A DNA stretch of 64,000 nucleotides from Episyrphus balteatus (GCF_945859705.1 NC_079135.1:108712288-108776287), one strand, 5' to 3'; positions 11,961 to 22,943 are shown, counted from the stretch's first letter. Made by a program: numbers and translations. Notes: generated by a model not told the origin, from the sequence alone.

Positions 11961-14477
11961 ACTATTAAAAATCAGTTTTAAAAGTTTTACCCGATTATAA
12001 TCCACAAAAAATATCTTTTTTTATCAAGTATATTCCATATATGTTGTATTTATATGAAACTCAATAGGTTTTACAAAAATTAAAATTCTGATTAACAGTG
12101 CTGAAATCAATATACTTCTAAAGCGTAGCCCAGTCATTCTATAATTTTTTTCAAAAAATAGTCAATATTTTATTGTTTTATGCATAGTTTTGAGAAGCTC
12201 AGATCTTAGAGAATTTAAAACTTGTTTGAATTTAGTTTGTTATACAAAGTAAAAATTGGCTCAGAATAATTACTAACTAAAAACAAATTTTCAAAAAATC
12301 CATTTAATCCTAAATAATAAATAGGCATAAAATCATAAAAAATCAAAATCGTTATAGTCATTTTTAAATAAATTTTAAAAAGATTGGTTTGGCGATCAAA
12401 ATAATAAATCGGTCAGTTCCATTTGAAATTTACGCATTATATAGAACTTTGAAAATCTTTTTCTCACCAATTAAAGGAACTTTTGGTAAACAAATATTTC
12501 ACAGATGAATAGCTCTACATCTCCAGAATTTCTTTTTTTTTATTCTTTTTAAGATAAATCGAAACACTTATTATAAGTAACAAAAAACGACCAAATTGTT
12601 GAGAAGTGGACTTGACATATTATTATTATTCTGAACGCCTTTTATAATAACATAAATATTTCTAAATCAACTCCTTAAATCAAAATTTCAAAAAAAAATA
12701 CAGTTTTAGAAAATAACTTTTCAAAAAAAAAAAAAAAAATTAATATGAAGGTCATATAAAGGCCTTTTTTAACAAAAATTAAGTTGAAATTGAACAAGTC
12801 TTAAAAAATCAAAAAAAAATACATCAAAATGCATGAAAACAAATTTTTTTTTTTCAATTTTTTGAGAGTGAAATTGCAAAATCTAGAAAATTTTGTATAG
12901 AACCTATCCGTTTTAAGTGGAGATATTAAATAACATAAATAACCTTTTCACTGAAAAATTTCGTCCACGCAAAAAAAAAAACATGCTTTTTCAGATTTAC
13001 AAATAGTCGTATTGTCGGTTTTTTATTCACACGAAACCGAATGTTACCCTAAAGAGTAAGTAATAAAGTCGAAGATATGCATCTTTTGCACTCGAAACTG
13101 CAAAAACTAAAAAATGGATTTTAAGTTCTATATATCAGCCACTTACGCTAATAAGAATACCTATCTTAAAATATTTTTAATAATACTGCTACATTAAATA
13201 AAACGTTTCAAACTTTTATCTTCGAATTTGTACGAATATTTAAAATGATTATTTTTTTCTAAAATTTTTTCAAGTTTCTTTTAACTTGGTTGTAAATAAA
13301 TAAACATCTGTACATACTAATGGTGCCAATTTATTTAACAGAAAACGAAATTCCAATTCATTTGAGACCTCAAATATTGATGTGCATTTTAAACTTTTCT
13401 TGCACCATTTCCATATTGAAACACCTTATTTTTCTTCACTTTGTTCCACAACTTAAAACTTTCTCCTGTACGTTTTACGAAAAACCCTTTAAAAACTTTT
13501 TGTAATGGACGTTGGTCCTTATGGAGATAAAGTTATACCAAAAGAACGCGCAAAGCAACACCGCGGGAAATCCTAGCTATAACACACAATTTGGTATATC
13601 GTCCTTGTTTAATAGATTTTTATACTCGTATTTGTACTTATAGTAGAGAAAGTTACTTTTTACAGTTCACACTTTTTATACTATGCTCTGAATATTTAGG
13701 ATAAGAAACTTAAGGAATACGGATCATAACACTTTGGGGATAATTCAATATTGTTGTTGGAAGTATTATGCGAAAAATCACAGGAAGTAAGCAAACCAAT
13801 GAAGAAGTTTTTTTTTTTTTTTTCTTTTTTTTCTTTTCGTTTTTTTGTTAAGACTCTTAAGGATGTGTTGAATATTGAATAAAGTAACAATTTTTGCTGT
13901 GCATCCCCTAAAATTTGAATTCACTTGAGAATTACTGCAATAAATTGCATACTTTTTGCCTGCGGTGGTAGTGTCGGTCGATGGAAAAATGGTTTGTTGC
14001 ACAGGAAATAGTTCGAAGGATGTTAGAATATTTATTTTATTGGAATTGTGTGTGTTGATGGTTACTTTTATTATGCAATTTCTAAGAGGATGGATTTTCT
14101 GAATAATTTACTGCATATTGAAAAATCCATTTCGTGGTTTGTGTGTGTGTGGTATACCTGGACTTAAATCTCTATTTTATGGATGATATTTCACAAACAA
14201 TATAGAATTCTAATAAATTATTTGAAGGATTTCGATGGTCCAATTTTGTTTGCTTTCAAAGTTTTGAGGGTCGAAACTGTGTTTTAGACGTGATAACGTC
14301 TTATAAATCGATGAACCATGGCAGTAGGTATCCACGAAAAAGTTACGCCATTTTCTCCGTTCCGCCTTTTTTTTTTACTAAAGTATGTGGTAGACCTTTT
14401 TTAAAGTGGTAATTATAGGTAGGGGAAACTTTTTTTTGACAATTTGCAAAACGCAATTCGAAATATAATAAAATAAA
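11961..14477. other. AT-rich non-coding stretch
   Basis: Very AT-rich, with poly-A and poly-T tracts and no supportable gene. A fragment at about 14288-14302 (GACGTGATAACGTC) resembles the reverse complement of the conserved tail motif found at 23899-23950 and 47371-47419. Confidence 0.5.
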
Positions 14478-15272
14478 ATGCACGACTGGGTCGCACGAAC
14501 TTGCTCTAAGAGTTCAAGTTGCTTAAATTTTTAAGACTTTTTATATAGAAACTTGGGAAATGTATATAAAAACAAAAGAAAAAAAAAAAAACAAAAAAAA
14601 AAATGAAATTCATTTTTCAAAATTTAATTTTTTATAAATAATTTTTTTGAAAAAAGAGTTTAAAAATATAATTGGTATGCTATTTTGTAGAAATAACTAA
14701 TCAACATCTAAAAACAAAATTTCAAAAAAATTCAATGTACCGTTTTCGAAAATTTGATTTTTCAAAAAAAAATTTCAAAATTTTTTTAAAAATCCAAAAA
14801 TTATTTTTTTCAAAATTTTATTTTTGGTTTATGTTTAAATTATATAAATGCTATTGAATAAAAAATTTCGTTGAAATACAATAAGTAGTTTTGCACAAAA
14901 TCCGATTTGAAAAAAGCGGTCCTATGGCAGGTACCGTTAATAATGATTTTCAAAAAAAAAATTTTTCTTCAAAAGATAGACCTTGTTTAAAAACTAACAC
15001 TTTAATTTTTTTAACAAAATCGTTGGAGCCGTTTTCGTGAAATTAAACTTTTCCGAAATTTTTGTATGCCAGGTACCGTTAGTTTTGGTCCAAAAAAATT
15101 AATTCCAAAAATCCCTCTGGAGAGTCTCCAAAAATTGCTACATAGCAAGTTTGGAGTCAATCAGTCCATCCGTTTAGGCTCTAGTTCCTTATACAGACAG
15201 ACAGACAGACTGACAGACAGACGGACTTCCGGGACCCACTTTTTTGGCATTGTCTATCATCGTAATGTCATG
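14478..15272 (+). repeat. Dispersed CAGA-core repeat, copy 1
   Basis: One end begins ATGCACGACTGGGTCGCACG and the other ends near GGCATTGTCTATCATCGTAA. Just before that end is a CAGA tetranucleotide core at about 15196-15225. The order of blocks between the ends matches 26211-27045 closely and 33500-34092 in reverse. No protein is encoded. The superfamily is unknown to me. Confidence 0.8.
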
Positions 15273-15552
15273 GAAAAATGTTATCTCAACTTTTTTTTTT
15301 GTATGAATGCATAACTTGATATATAGTACCTATATCGCAAGTAAAAAATAAGGGGTCTAATACGGATTTTTTTTAAGTTTCCCGTTTTGAAATGTGAATT
15401 TTTGAAAACCACCTACTTTTTAAGGGTATTTTTTTTTTATTTTTAACAATTTTTTGGAGCTTTTAAAATGACTTTTTGGCTGAGTAACGGGAAAAACAAA
15501 TTTTTCTTCCCCAAGTTTTTTGGCCGTTTTTAACCGTTATTTATTTATATAT

Positions 15553-15918
15553 ACAGATAAATGAATGAAATCTATACAGTTGATAGATAAAACGCAGGAC
15601 TTATAAACCAAAATTTAAATAAATTTCGTATTCACAATTTTAAGATAACGGTAAAATGATTTTTTCTTAACACGTTATATCTTTTGATCTAGACCAGATA
15701 AAAATTTGATTTAACTTTATTGAGCATGCTGATAATATTTACTTTCATTTGATATATCACACATAACGGTACATTCACTACAGGCTACAGAATCTTAAAT
15801 TGAAAAACTTCAAAAATACGACAAAACACCTGTGGAGATCTATTACCGATGATCAGCCACCAGTGTAGGCAGCACCGAAATTTCAGTTTGAAATTTCAAC
15901 ATGGTTGGCTTTAAAAAA
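15553..15918 (+). repeat. Dispersed repeat R2 (head block), copy a
   Basis: About 365 bp is clearly homologous to 43677-44048 in the same orientation. Shared blocks include ACACGTTATATCTTTTGATC, CATGCTGATAATATT, TATCACACATAACGGTAC and ACATGGTTGGCTTTAAAAA. At 44 kb the head runs straight into diverged tandem units of about 190 bp. Here that continuation is displaced to 23319 by the modular element inserted between. Confidence 0.85.
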
Positions 15919-15931
15919 AAGAGTGTGTGTA

Positions 15932-16300
15932 CTAGAGTGTCCGCAAGAAATCGATTTTCGAAATTTGGTCGGGGGAACCCCATAAAATGTTCCGCCTTTG
16001 CAGATTTTTAGATAGCCAAAATTTAAGCTCGATTGGATAAGTCTAAATGGTGCCGACACTCGCTCAAAGTATCAAAAATCTCTGTTTTTTCACTGTTTTT
16101 CGAAGAAAATTAGCTCTAGCTCCCAAACAGATGGGGTTATTTTCACTTTTTATATATTAAATGAAAGGTAGTGTTATTACACATAATTCAGATTCAAAAT
16201 TTGTTTAGTTTTACAAAAAAAAAAAATATTGTCATCAATTTAAATTTTCAGTACCTACCTCAAAAAGAGCTGAAGTGCAAACTCGATTTAAAATGAAACT
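15932..16300 (+). repeat. Left long terminal inverted repeat of the 2.9-kb transposon
   Basis: Inverted match to 18430-18808. The most conserved blocks are CGGGGGAACCCCATAAAATG, CTCGCTCAAAGTATCAAAAA, CTCCCAAACAGATGGGG and AAGAGCTGAAGTGCAAACTC. The outermost 50 bp is less similar between the two ends than the inner 300 bp. Confidence 0.9.
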
Positions 16301-16417
16301 TTTTTTACTGTTTTATTTAAAAAAAAATTGAAACATTTAACAGATTTCTCAAAAACAAAATACTTAACATCGTGTTAAATTTCTTATACATAATTATTGA
16401 AGTAAATACTAAAAAAT

Positions 16418-17820
16418 TTAATCAAGTGACTTACTTAAAGTAGTTTTGGAAGCATCAGGATATAATTTTCGGCACTCACTGACTACCTGAAGTACATATT
16501 GTTTTTGTTCCTCATCTTTAGTTAAAAGATTATTAAAATCGGTTATTAACTTGACTCCTCTTTCTGCCATGTCATTTACGACTTTAAGTGTTTTCACTTT
16601 CTTAAAGCCTTCTTTAAAATGGGGGTTTTCGGGCCAAAGATTTGGAGGTTCTTTGAGAAAACTTGTGTCTATTTTCAATCGGCCGAAAAAGTTCAATGTT
16701 TCTTTGTTCACAATATTTTTTAACCCTGCTGTGACAAATTGTTCAATTTCATGTGGATGTAGCTTTGGATTTACTATTCTGTTGGTTTCTGTTTCCCTGT
16801 TTTTTAAAATTATGTTGGCCATTTCTGATTTCTCGCCATCTGGTAAAGTTGGGTCAAAGAACGCCAGACCTACCAGCTCTGAACTCAAATACTATAAAAG
16901 GTTTGAGAATTTAGCAAGAGCCTTCTCTGAAATGTCTTTGTCTATCTTGCGGTATTCAATGAAATCACGCAAAAGATCCAGATCTTTTTTAGGAGCCAGA
17001 TAAGCTCTTGGGGCATTAAACCAAGCCTTGCAGTAAATTTTTACGATGAAAACGCAGATATCACCGAGAGCGTTACGTTCCTCGTTACTCATTTTAAACT
17101 GGCTTCGAAACATGAATATTTTTAAGCTCTAATAGCTTTGGCCATCCACCTAGCATGATGAGTGGCTCCTGGTGTTCTGAATCCAACTACACTTCCATCT
17201 CATTTTCCTGCTACCCGATGGCCCAGAGGTTGCCTGAGATAGAGAAACATCCATTCTATCCCAATCCGCAGAATTCTGGCTATATACTTCTTCTTGAGCT
17301 TCCTCCTCCGTCCCCTGTGTTTCCGCGTCATCTTCAGTATCTTTTAAAATCAGTCAACATTAGCAAAGATCTAATTAAAATGATAATAATACTAAAGCTT
17401 ACCAATATCAAATCTGAATTCTTCAATTCTGCGTTTTTTTTCAGTAATGGTCAAGGCATCTCGATGTGCTATATCAAAGAGATCGTCCATTTTCAACGCA
17501 AATTCTTTTATTTTATTTTTGGTGCTTTCAAGCGTTTTGTTTTTATTTCGTTGGTGATTTCTCCACTCATTGTAAAGTTTTTCTAATTTAACAATGGCAT
17601 CTTTTTCATATTTTGTTTGAATTCTGGCTTTTTCCCAAAAAATAAGTACCTCTCGAATGACAAGTCTTGCAGATTCCTTTAAATTTAATTTTACAATTCG
17701 CAAATTAAAAAATAGTGTTGACAAAACTTGACGATTTGAGGGTAATTTACACCCTGTAATTTGATGAGACGGATAGCCTACAAGAAAAATTTTTTCTCGG
17801 GTGTTTGCTGCCAATGCCAT
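16418..17820 (-). pseudogene. Transposase-like gene, core deleted and nonsense-mutated
   Basis: Exon 1 runs from an ATG at 17820 (MALAANTREK) to 17403 and contains LPSNRQVLST and MDDLFDIAHRDAL. A 62-bp intron (17402-17341, GTAAG to AG) joins it to an acidic Glu/Ser-rich linker. Near 17200 the frame jumps straight to a C-terminal part starting GFRTPGATHHARWMAKAI and ending near VVNDMAERGVKLITDFN and LTKDEEQKQYVLQVV. The middle, which should hold a catalytic core, seems to be missing. One TAG at 16889-16891 interrupts the C-terminal part, probably once a TGG in a WYLS-type motif. From memory these motifs belong to a large set of uncharacterised arthropod and cnidarian transposon proteins. I cannot name the superfamily. 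Confidence 0.75.
17341..17402 (-). other. Short GT-AG intron in the transposase-like gene
   Basis: The donor GTAAG reads 17402-17398 on the minus strand and the acceptor AG is at 17342-17341. Removing these 62 bp keeps the frame open: the split codon after ATT becomes GAT and the protein continues TEDDAETQG. The length and sites are typical of insect introns. Confidence 0.65.
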
Positions 17821-18227
17821 ATCAACGAACACAAAATATATCTGGAAAACACTAACAATTCTTAAAACTTCTTTTAATCTTAAAACAAAAACGCAACAGA
17901 ACTAATACTCACATTTTATTTTAACTTAATTTATTTTATATACAAAGGAAAATTAGCAAAAAGCGAGAGTTTATCTTAATAAAATTATTGAACTGACAAC
18001 GAAACGACTCGTGAAGCTTAAACTTCATAAAAAAAACAACAAATATGTATTTTACAACTGCATTTTATTTTGTTTCTATAAAAAAAAAACGTAAATAAAC
18101 AGAAAAATTATTTCTCTAAAATTTAATTTTTTTTCTATTAAAAGCTTAAATCCTGAAAATTCCATAACACTTCGTTGAATATCTTAAGATTTGTTTTAGT
18201 TTGTCAAGACAATTGTCAACATTGAGT

Positions 18228-18300
18228 TAGCCCGATGTTAAAGCGCTCGCCTATCAATCCAGGCATAGCAGGTTCAACCCCCACTGGGTGCCCTTTTTGT
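18228..18300 (+). other. tRNA-like / Pol III promoter-like segment
   Basis: The segment has an A-box-like TTAGCCCGATGTTAAAGC and a B-box-like GGTTCAACCCC about 40 bp apart. A short stem, GCCT with AGGC, sits where an anticodon arm would be, and a T-tract follows. The acceptor and T stems do not pair well, so this is a degenerate tRNA-derived segment or chance, not a working tRNA. It lies inside the 2.9-kb transposon between gene and TIR. Confidence 0.3.
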
Positions 18301-18429
18301 TTTGTTTTTTTTTTTTCAGTCAATTTTACTCTGTGCTTCTATAATTGATAAAATTATTATATATTATTATATATAATACGAGAAGCATTTCAATTAGATA
18401 GGTAACATCAATCTATAACATAGAAAGTT

Positions 18430-18808
18430 TTATTTTAAATCGAGTTTGCACTTCAGCTCTTTTTGAGGTAAGTACTGAAAATTTAAATTGATGACAATAT
18501 TTTTTTTTTTTTTGTAAAACTAAACAAATTTTGAATCTGAATTATGTGTAATAAGCACTACCTTTCATTTAATATATAAAAAGTGAAAATAACCCCATCT
18601 GTTTGGGAGCTAGAGCTAATTTTCTTCGAAAAACAGTGAAAAAACAGAGATTTTTGATACTTTGAGCGAGTGTCGGCACCATTTAGACTTATCCAATCGA
18701 GCTGAAATTTTGGCTATCTAAAAATCTGCAAAGGCGGAACATTTTATGGGGTTCCCCCGAAAAAAATTCGACAAAAATTTTTTTCTATGGGAGTTGCGGT
18801 CACTCTAG
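18430..18808 (-). repeat. Right long terminal inverted repeat of the 2.9-kb transposon
   Basis: Reverse complement of 15932-16300. It ends with TTGCGGTCACTCTAG followed by the TGTGTA duplication. Small differences (for example GAAAAAAATTCG replacing a stretch on the left side) show that the two TIRs have diverged slightly. Confidence 0.9.
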
Positions 18809-19149
18809 TGTGTACACATGTACACGCGACTGAAGTTATACTTCTCATTCAGTATATGTAAATGAATTTCATTTGATATTTTTAATTTCTATTATTAAAT
18901 TAATTAATCCACACTTCGTTTTTTTACATTTTTATCAAGTGAACAATAAATTAATTCTTTCATCCTCCTTGCGTCCATGTAGTTTTCAATTTAATCTGTG
19001 AAATTTACTCATGTTGTGCGGTTCAGAACGTACGGTATATGCTTAACGAAAGTAAACAAATTGCGCATAAAATATGCTATATGGTAATTTTATGAGGATT
19101 GTGTGTGCTTCAGCACTAGTAGTAGCAATATGCAACTTGCAGGGTTGCT

Positions 19150-19365
19150 ACAAAGCTCAAAAGTGAGCTGAGCTCAGCTCGCAGCTCAGCTCAAATTTTG
19201 AGCTAGCTCACTTTTGAGCTATGTACCATAGCTCAGCTCATTTGAGCTAAGCTGAAAGTGAGCTGAGCTGATGGTTGAGCTGAGCTGTTGGGTGAGCTGA
19301 GCTGTCGGTGAGCTGAGCTGAGCTGTTGGGTGAGCTAAGGTAAAGTGAGCTGAGCTGAGCTGTGA
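19150..19365. repeat. GAGCT-rich array in the outer modular element
   Basis: Dense, irregular repetition of AGCTGAGCTC-type words. Because AGCT and GAGCTC are self-complementary, the array is rich in short palindromes. Equivalent arrays occur at 20782-20876, 22258-22436, 22842-22932 and 60418-60520, always at the same place relative to the other modules. Confidence 0.85.
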
Positions 19366-19609
19366 TGGGTGAGAGGATACATTGATTTTTATTTGGAAAG
19401 TATAATGAAATATGAAGATATTTTAAACTTTTATAAAACACCATAGCTTAAGTTGTTTGTTTCTAGTTATTAATGGAATTATTTTAACACATAGATATTT
19501 TTATAAATAAGACAGATAATTGTTCGTGATCTTTTCTCTTGGTGTTTTTGATAGTAAATATATTTCTATTTTTTTAGTAAAATATTTCTTTTTTTATCAT
19601 AAAAAAAAT

Positions 19610-20460
19610 TCCGGTACCATCCGGTTTTTCGACTTTTTTTAAAATTCCGAGAAAATCGGTTTTGAAAGTTGGGGTAAATTTTTTTTTTCGAAAAATCCCC
19701 GAATCTTTAAACGCTCCTGGAAGCTAAACCGCTTGAGAGTAATTTTTGGGAGTGATGCCAAATGATAGCTTGTGTCATGGGCCTACGCTTTGCACAGTGT
19801 CAGATTTTTAAAAAATCGCCTTCCATGTTAAACCGCCACATCATGCCTATTTTTTTCAGAATCGTGCCTATTTTTTTTTACTTTTAAGCTCTCCCGGTTT
19901 GAGAACGCGTGGACCTACAGGGATGAGAGTTGTACCCAAATGTAGGTTAGAGTCCCCGCTACTTTTTGGCATCAAACAAATTTTTTTCATTTTTTTCAAA
20001 ATTCCGAGATATAGGCGTTGGAACGCTTTGATCTAGAGACAGGGGAGTGGTGCCATATGAAAGCTTATATTCTCAGCTACCCGATAGTGGTATAATCCGG
20101 TTTTTCGATTTTTTTCAAAATTCCGAGAAAATCGCGTTTGAAAGTTGGGGTAAAATTTTTTTTCGAAAAATCCCCGAATCTTTGAACGCTCCTGGAAGCT
20201 AAACCGCTTGAGAGCAATTTTTGGGAGTGATGCCAAATGATAGCTTGTGTCATGGGCCTACGCTTTGCACATTGTCAGATTTTTTAAAAATCGCCTTCCA
20301 TGTTAAACCGCCACATCATGCCTATTTTTTCAGAATCGTGCCTATTTTTTTTTTTACTTTTAAGTTCTCCCGGTTTGAGAACGCGTGGACCTACATTGAT
20401 GAGAGTTGTACCCAAATGTAGGTTAGAGTCCCCGCTACCTTTTGGCATCAAAAAAATTTT
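19610..20460 (-). repeat. 480-bp tandem units, outer modular element
   Basis: Nearly two reverse-oriented copies of a unit of about 480 bp. Its landmarks are AACGCCTATATCTCGGAATT, GGTAGCGGGGACTCTAACC, ACGCGTTCTCAAACC, GGCATGATGTGGCGGTTTAA and TCGGGGATTTTTCGAAAAA. The second unit is cut at 20460 by the inner copy and resumes at 22780. Open frames of 60-100 residues arise on both strands in every copy; none looks like a protein. Confidence 0.85.
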
Positions 20461-20640
20461 TGAAGTTATACTTCTTATGGGAGGGTGGGTATGAAAATTT
20501 ACTTTTTGACAAGAATGTCAAAGGGATTATGACGCGATCACCCTGGGTAGCAGGGCTGTCGTTTCACCTTTAGAGTACGCAGTACTTTAGTATTTAAAAA
20601 TGCAGTACGCCACAGTACGGCAAACATAAAACACACAACA

Positions 20641-20762
20641 CGTAGCAAGTTACATGTTTCATGTGGCAAGTTGCATGTGCCAAGTTGTATGTGGCAAGTT
20701 GCATGTGGCAAGTTGCATGTGGCAAGTTGTATGTGGCAAGTTGCGTGTGGCAAGTTGCCAGG
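20641..20762. repeat. 14-bp minisatellite ATGTGGCAAGTTGC in the inner element
   Basis: About eight copies of a 14-bp unit with few substitutions. The same array is at 22944-23115 (reverse) and 60262-60410. Since 14 is not a multiple of 3, all frames stay open and read as rotating Cys/His/Leu repeats, which are not genes. Confidence 0.92.
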
Positions 20763-20878
20763 GTTGCAAAAAGCTAACATTTCAGCTCAGCTCACAGCTC
20801 AGCTCAAATTTGAGCTAGGTACCATAGCTTAGCTCATTTGAGCTGAGCTGAAAGTGAGCTGAGCTGAAAGTGAGCGCC

Positions 20879-21775
20879 CCAACTTCCAACGCCTATATCT
20901 CGGAATTTTGAAAAAAAATGAAAAAAAAAATTTTTGATGCCAAAAGGTAGCGGGGACTCTAACCTACATTTGGGTACAACTTCCATCCCTGTAGGTACAC
21001 GCGTTCTCAAACCAGGAGAACTTAAAGGTAAAAAAAAAGTTAAGCCCGATTCTGAAAAAATAGGCATGATGTGGCGGTTTAACATGCAAAGCGATTTTTT
21101 AAAAATCTGACAATGTGCAAAGCGTAGGCCCATGACACAAGCTATCATTTGGCATCACTCCCAAAAATTGCTCTCAAGCGGCTTAGCTTCCAGGAGCGTT
21201 CAAAGATTCGGGGATTTTTCGAAAAAAAAAATTTACCCCAACTTTCAAACACGATTTTCTCGGAATTTTGAAAAAAATCGAAAAACCGGATTATACCACT
21301 TTCGGGTAGCTGAGAATATAAGCTTTCATATGGAACCACTCCCCTGTCTCTAGATCAAAGCCTTCCAACGCCTATATCTCGGAATTTTGAAAAAAATGAA
21401 AAAAATTTTTTTGATGCCAAAAGGTAGCGGGGACTCTAACCTACATTTGGGTACAACTTCCATCCCTGTAGGTACACGCGTTCTCAAACCAGGAGAACTT
21501 AAAGGTAAAAAAAAAGTTAAGCCCGATTCTGAAAAAAAAGGCATGATGTGGCGGTTTAACATGGAAGGCGATTTTTTAAAAATCTGATAATGTGCAAAGC
21601 GTAGGCCCATGACACAAGCTATCATTTGGCACCACTCCCAAAAATTGCTCTCAAGCGGTTTAGCTTCCAGGAGCGTTCAAAGATTCGGGGATTTTTCGAA
21701 AAAAAAATTTACCCCAACTTTCAAACGCGATTTTCTCGGAATTTTGAAAAAAGTCGTAAAACCGGATTGTACCTG
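20879..21775 (+). repeat. 480-bp tandem units, inner modular element
   Basis: Two forward units (about 20879-21360 and 21361-21775, the second shorter) are closely alike and alike to 60520-61430. The repeat boundary is marked by AACGCCTATATCTCGGAATT. No coding function is supported. Confidence 0.87.
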
Positions 21776-21837
21776 ATTTTTTTTATGACTAAAAAAGAAA
21801 TATTTTACTAAAAAAATAGAAATATATTTACTATTAA

Positions 21838-22070
21838 CCCTAGAAAGATAATCTACGTCTGTAAGACGTATGGCGTGTAAAGAACTGTTTTATCTAATTC
21901 AATTCAAATTTCTGGGTTTTTGTTAAATTGATTTCATTTATTATATCACTTCTTTAAAATAATCTAAGTAATGAGTTAAATAAATATGACAAAAAGTGTT
22001 AACATAAGACCAAAAATCTTTTTTAGAATCATACGTCTCTGAGACGTATATTATGATTATCTTTCTAGGG
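21838..22070. mobile_element. piggyBac-family MITE, 233 bp
   Basis: Perfect 13-bp terminal inverted repeats CCCTAGAAAGATA (21838-21850 and 22058-22070) are flanked by TTAA at 21834-21837 and 22071-22074. This is exactly the terminal repeat of the original piggyBac, and the right end with ATGATTATCTTTCTAGGG also resembles its 3' end. Near each end lies a short hairpin: ACGTCT-GTA-AGACGT and ATACGTCTC-TG-AGACGTAT. There is no coding capacity, so movement would need a transposase from elsewhere. The matching spacer in the outer copy (around 19550) lacks the insert. Confidence 0.93.
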
Positions 22071-22943
22071 TTAAAAAAACCAAGAGAAAGATCACGAAAA
22101 ATTATCTGTTTTATTTATAAAAATATCCATGTGTTAAAATAATTCCATTAATAACTAGAACTAAACATCTTGAGCTATGGTGTTTTATAAAAGTTTAAAA
22201 TATCTTCATATTTCATTATACTTTCCAAATAAAAATCAATGTATCCTCTCACCCATCACAGCTCAGCTCAGCTCACTTTACTTTAGCTCACCCAACAGCT
22301 CAGCTCAACCATCAGCTCAGCTGACTTTCAGCTCAGCTCAAATGAGCTGAGCTATGGTACATAGCTCAAAAGTCAGCTAGCTCAAAATTTGAGCTGAGCT
22401 GTGAGCTGAGCTCAGCTCACTTTTGAGCTTTGTAGCAACTCTGCAAGTTCCATATTGCTACTACTAGTGCTGAAGCACACACAATTCTCATAAAATAACC
22501 ATATCGCACATTTTATGCTCAATTCATTTAGTTTCGTTTAGCGTATACCGTACGTTCTGAACCGCACAACATGTGTAAATTTCACAGAATAAATTGAAAA
22601 CTACATGGACGCAAGGAGGATGAAAGAATTAATTTATTGTTCACTTGATAAAAATGTAAAAAAACGATGTGTGGATTAATTAATTTAATAATAGAAATTA
22701 AAAATATCAAATGAAATTCATTTACATATACTGAATGAGAAGTATAACTTCAGTCGCGTGTACATGTGTACACACACTCTTTTTTTTCATTTTTTTCAAA
22801 ATTCCGAGATATAGGCGTTGGAAGTTGGGACGCTCACTTTCAGCTCAGCTCACTTTCAACTCAGCTCAAATGAGCTAAGCTATGGTACCTAGCTCAAATT
22901 TGAGCTGATCTGTGAGCTGAGCTGAAATGTGAGATTTTTGCAA

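Larger units (their letters stand above)
15932..18808 (-). mobile_element. Long-TIR DNA transposon, internally deleted, superfamily unresolved
   Basis: The element is 2877 bp with terminal inverted repeats of about 370 bp starting CTAGAGTG. It is flanked by TGTGTA at 15926-15931 and 18809-18814. The same host sequence without the insert (reading GAGTGTGTGTACACATG) is present in reverse at 22760-22779 and 61650-61669, which confirms a short duplication. Because the ends carry A and T, it could be read as 4, 5 or 6 bp. A transposase-like pseudogene lies between the TIRs on the minus strand. The ends and duplication alone do not identify the superfamily. Confidence 0.88.
20461..22779 (+). mobile_element. 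Inner modular repeat element, inserted in the outer copy
   Basis: Starts TGAAGTTATACTTCTTATGG at 20461 and ends at ACACACTC at 22779. The order is end block, 14-bp minisatellite (20641-20762), GAGCT array (20782-20876), two 480-bp units (20879-21775), spacer with a piggyBac MITE, second GAGCT array (22258-22436) and the other end block. It splits a 480-bp unit of the outer element: the flanks GGCATCAAAAAAATTTT and TTTTTTTCATTTTTTTC rejoin into a normal unit. The target is a T-tract, so the duplication length is ambiguous. Confidence 0.82.

Noticed and set aside
20538..20780. Cys/His-rich open frames over the 14-bp arrays (also at 22875-23239 and 60155-60463), superficially like zinc fingers
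   Set aside because: They follow from the 14-bp minisatellite, occur in several frames and both strands, and have no regular zinc-finger spacing.
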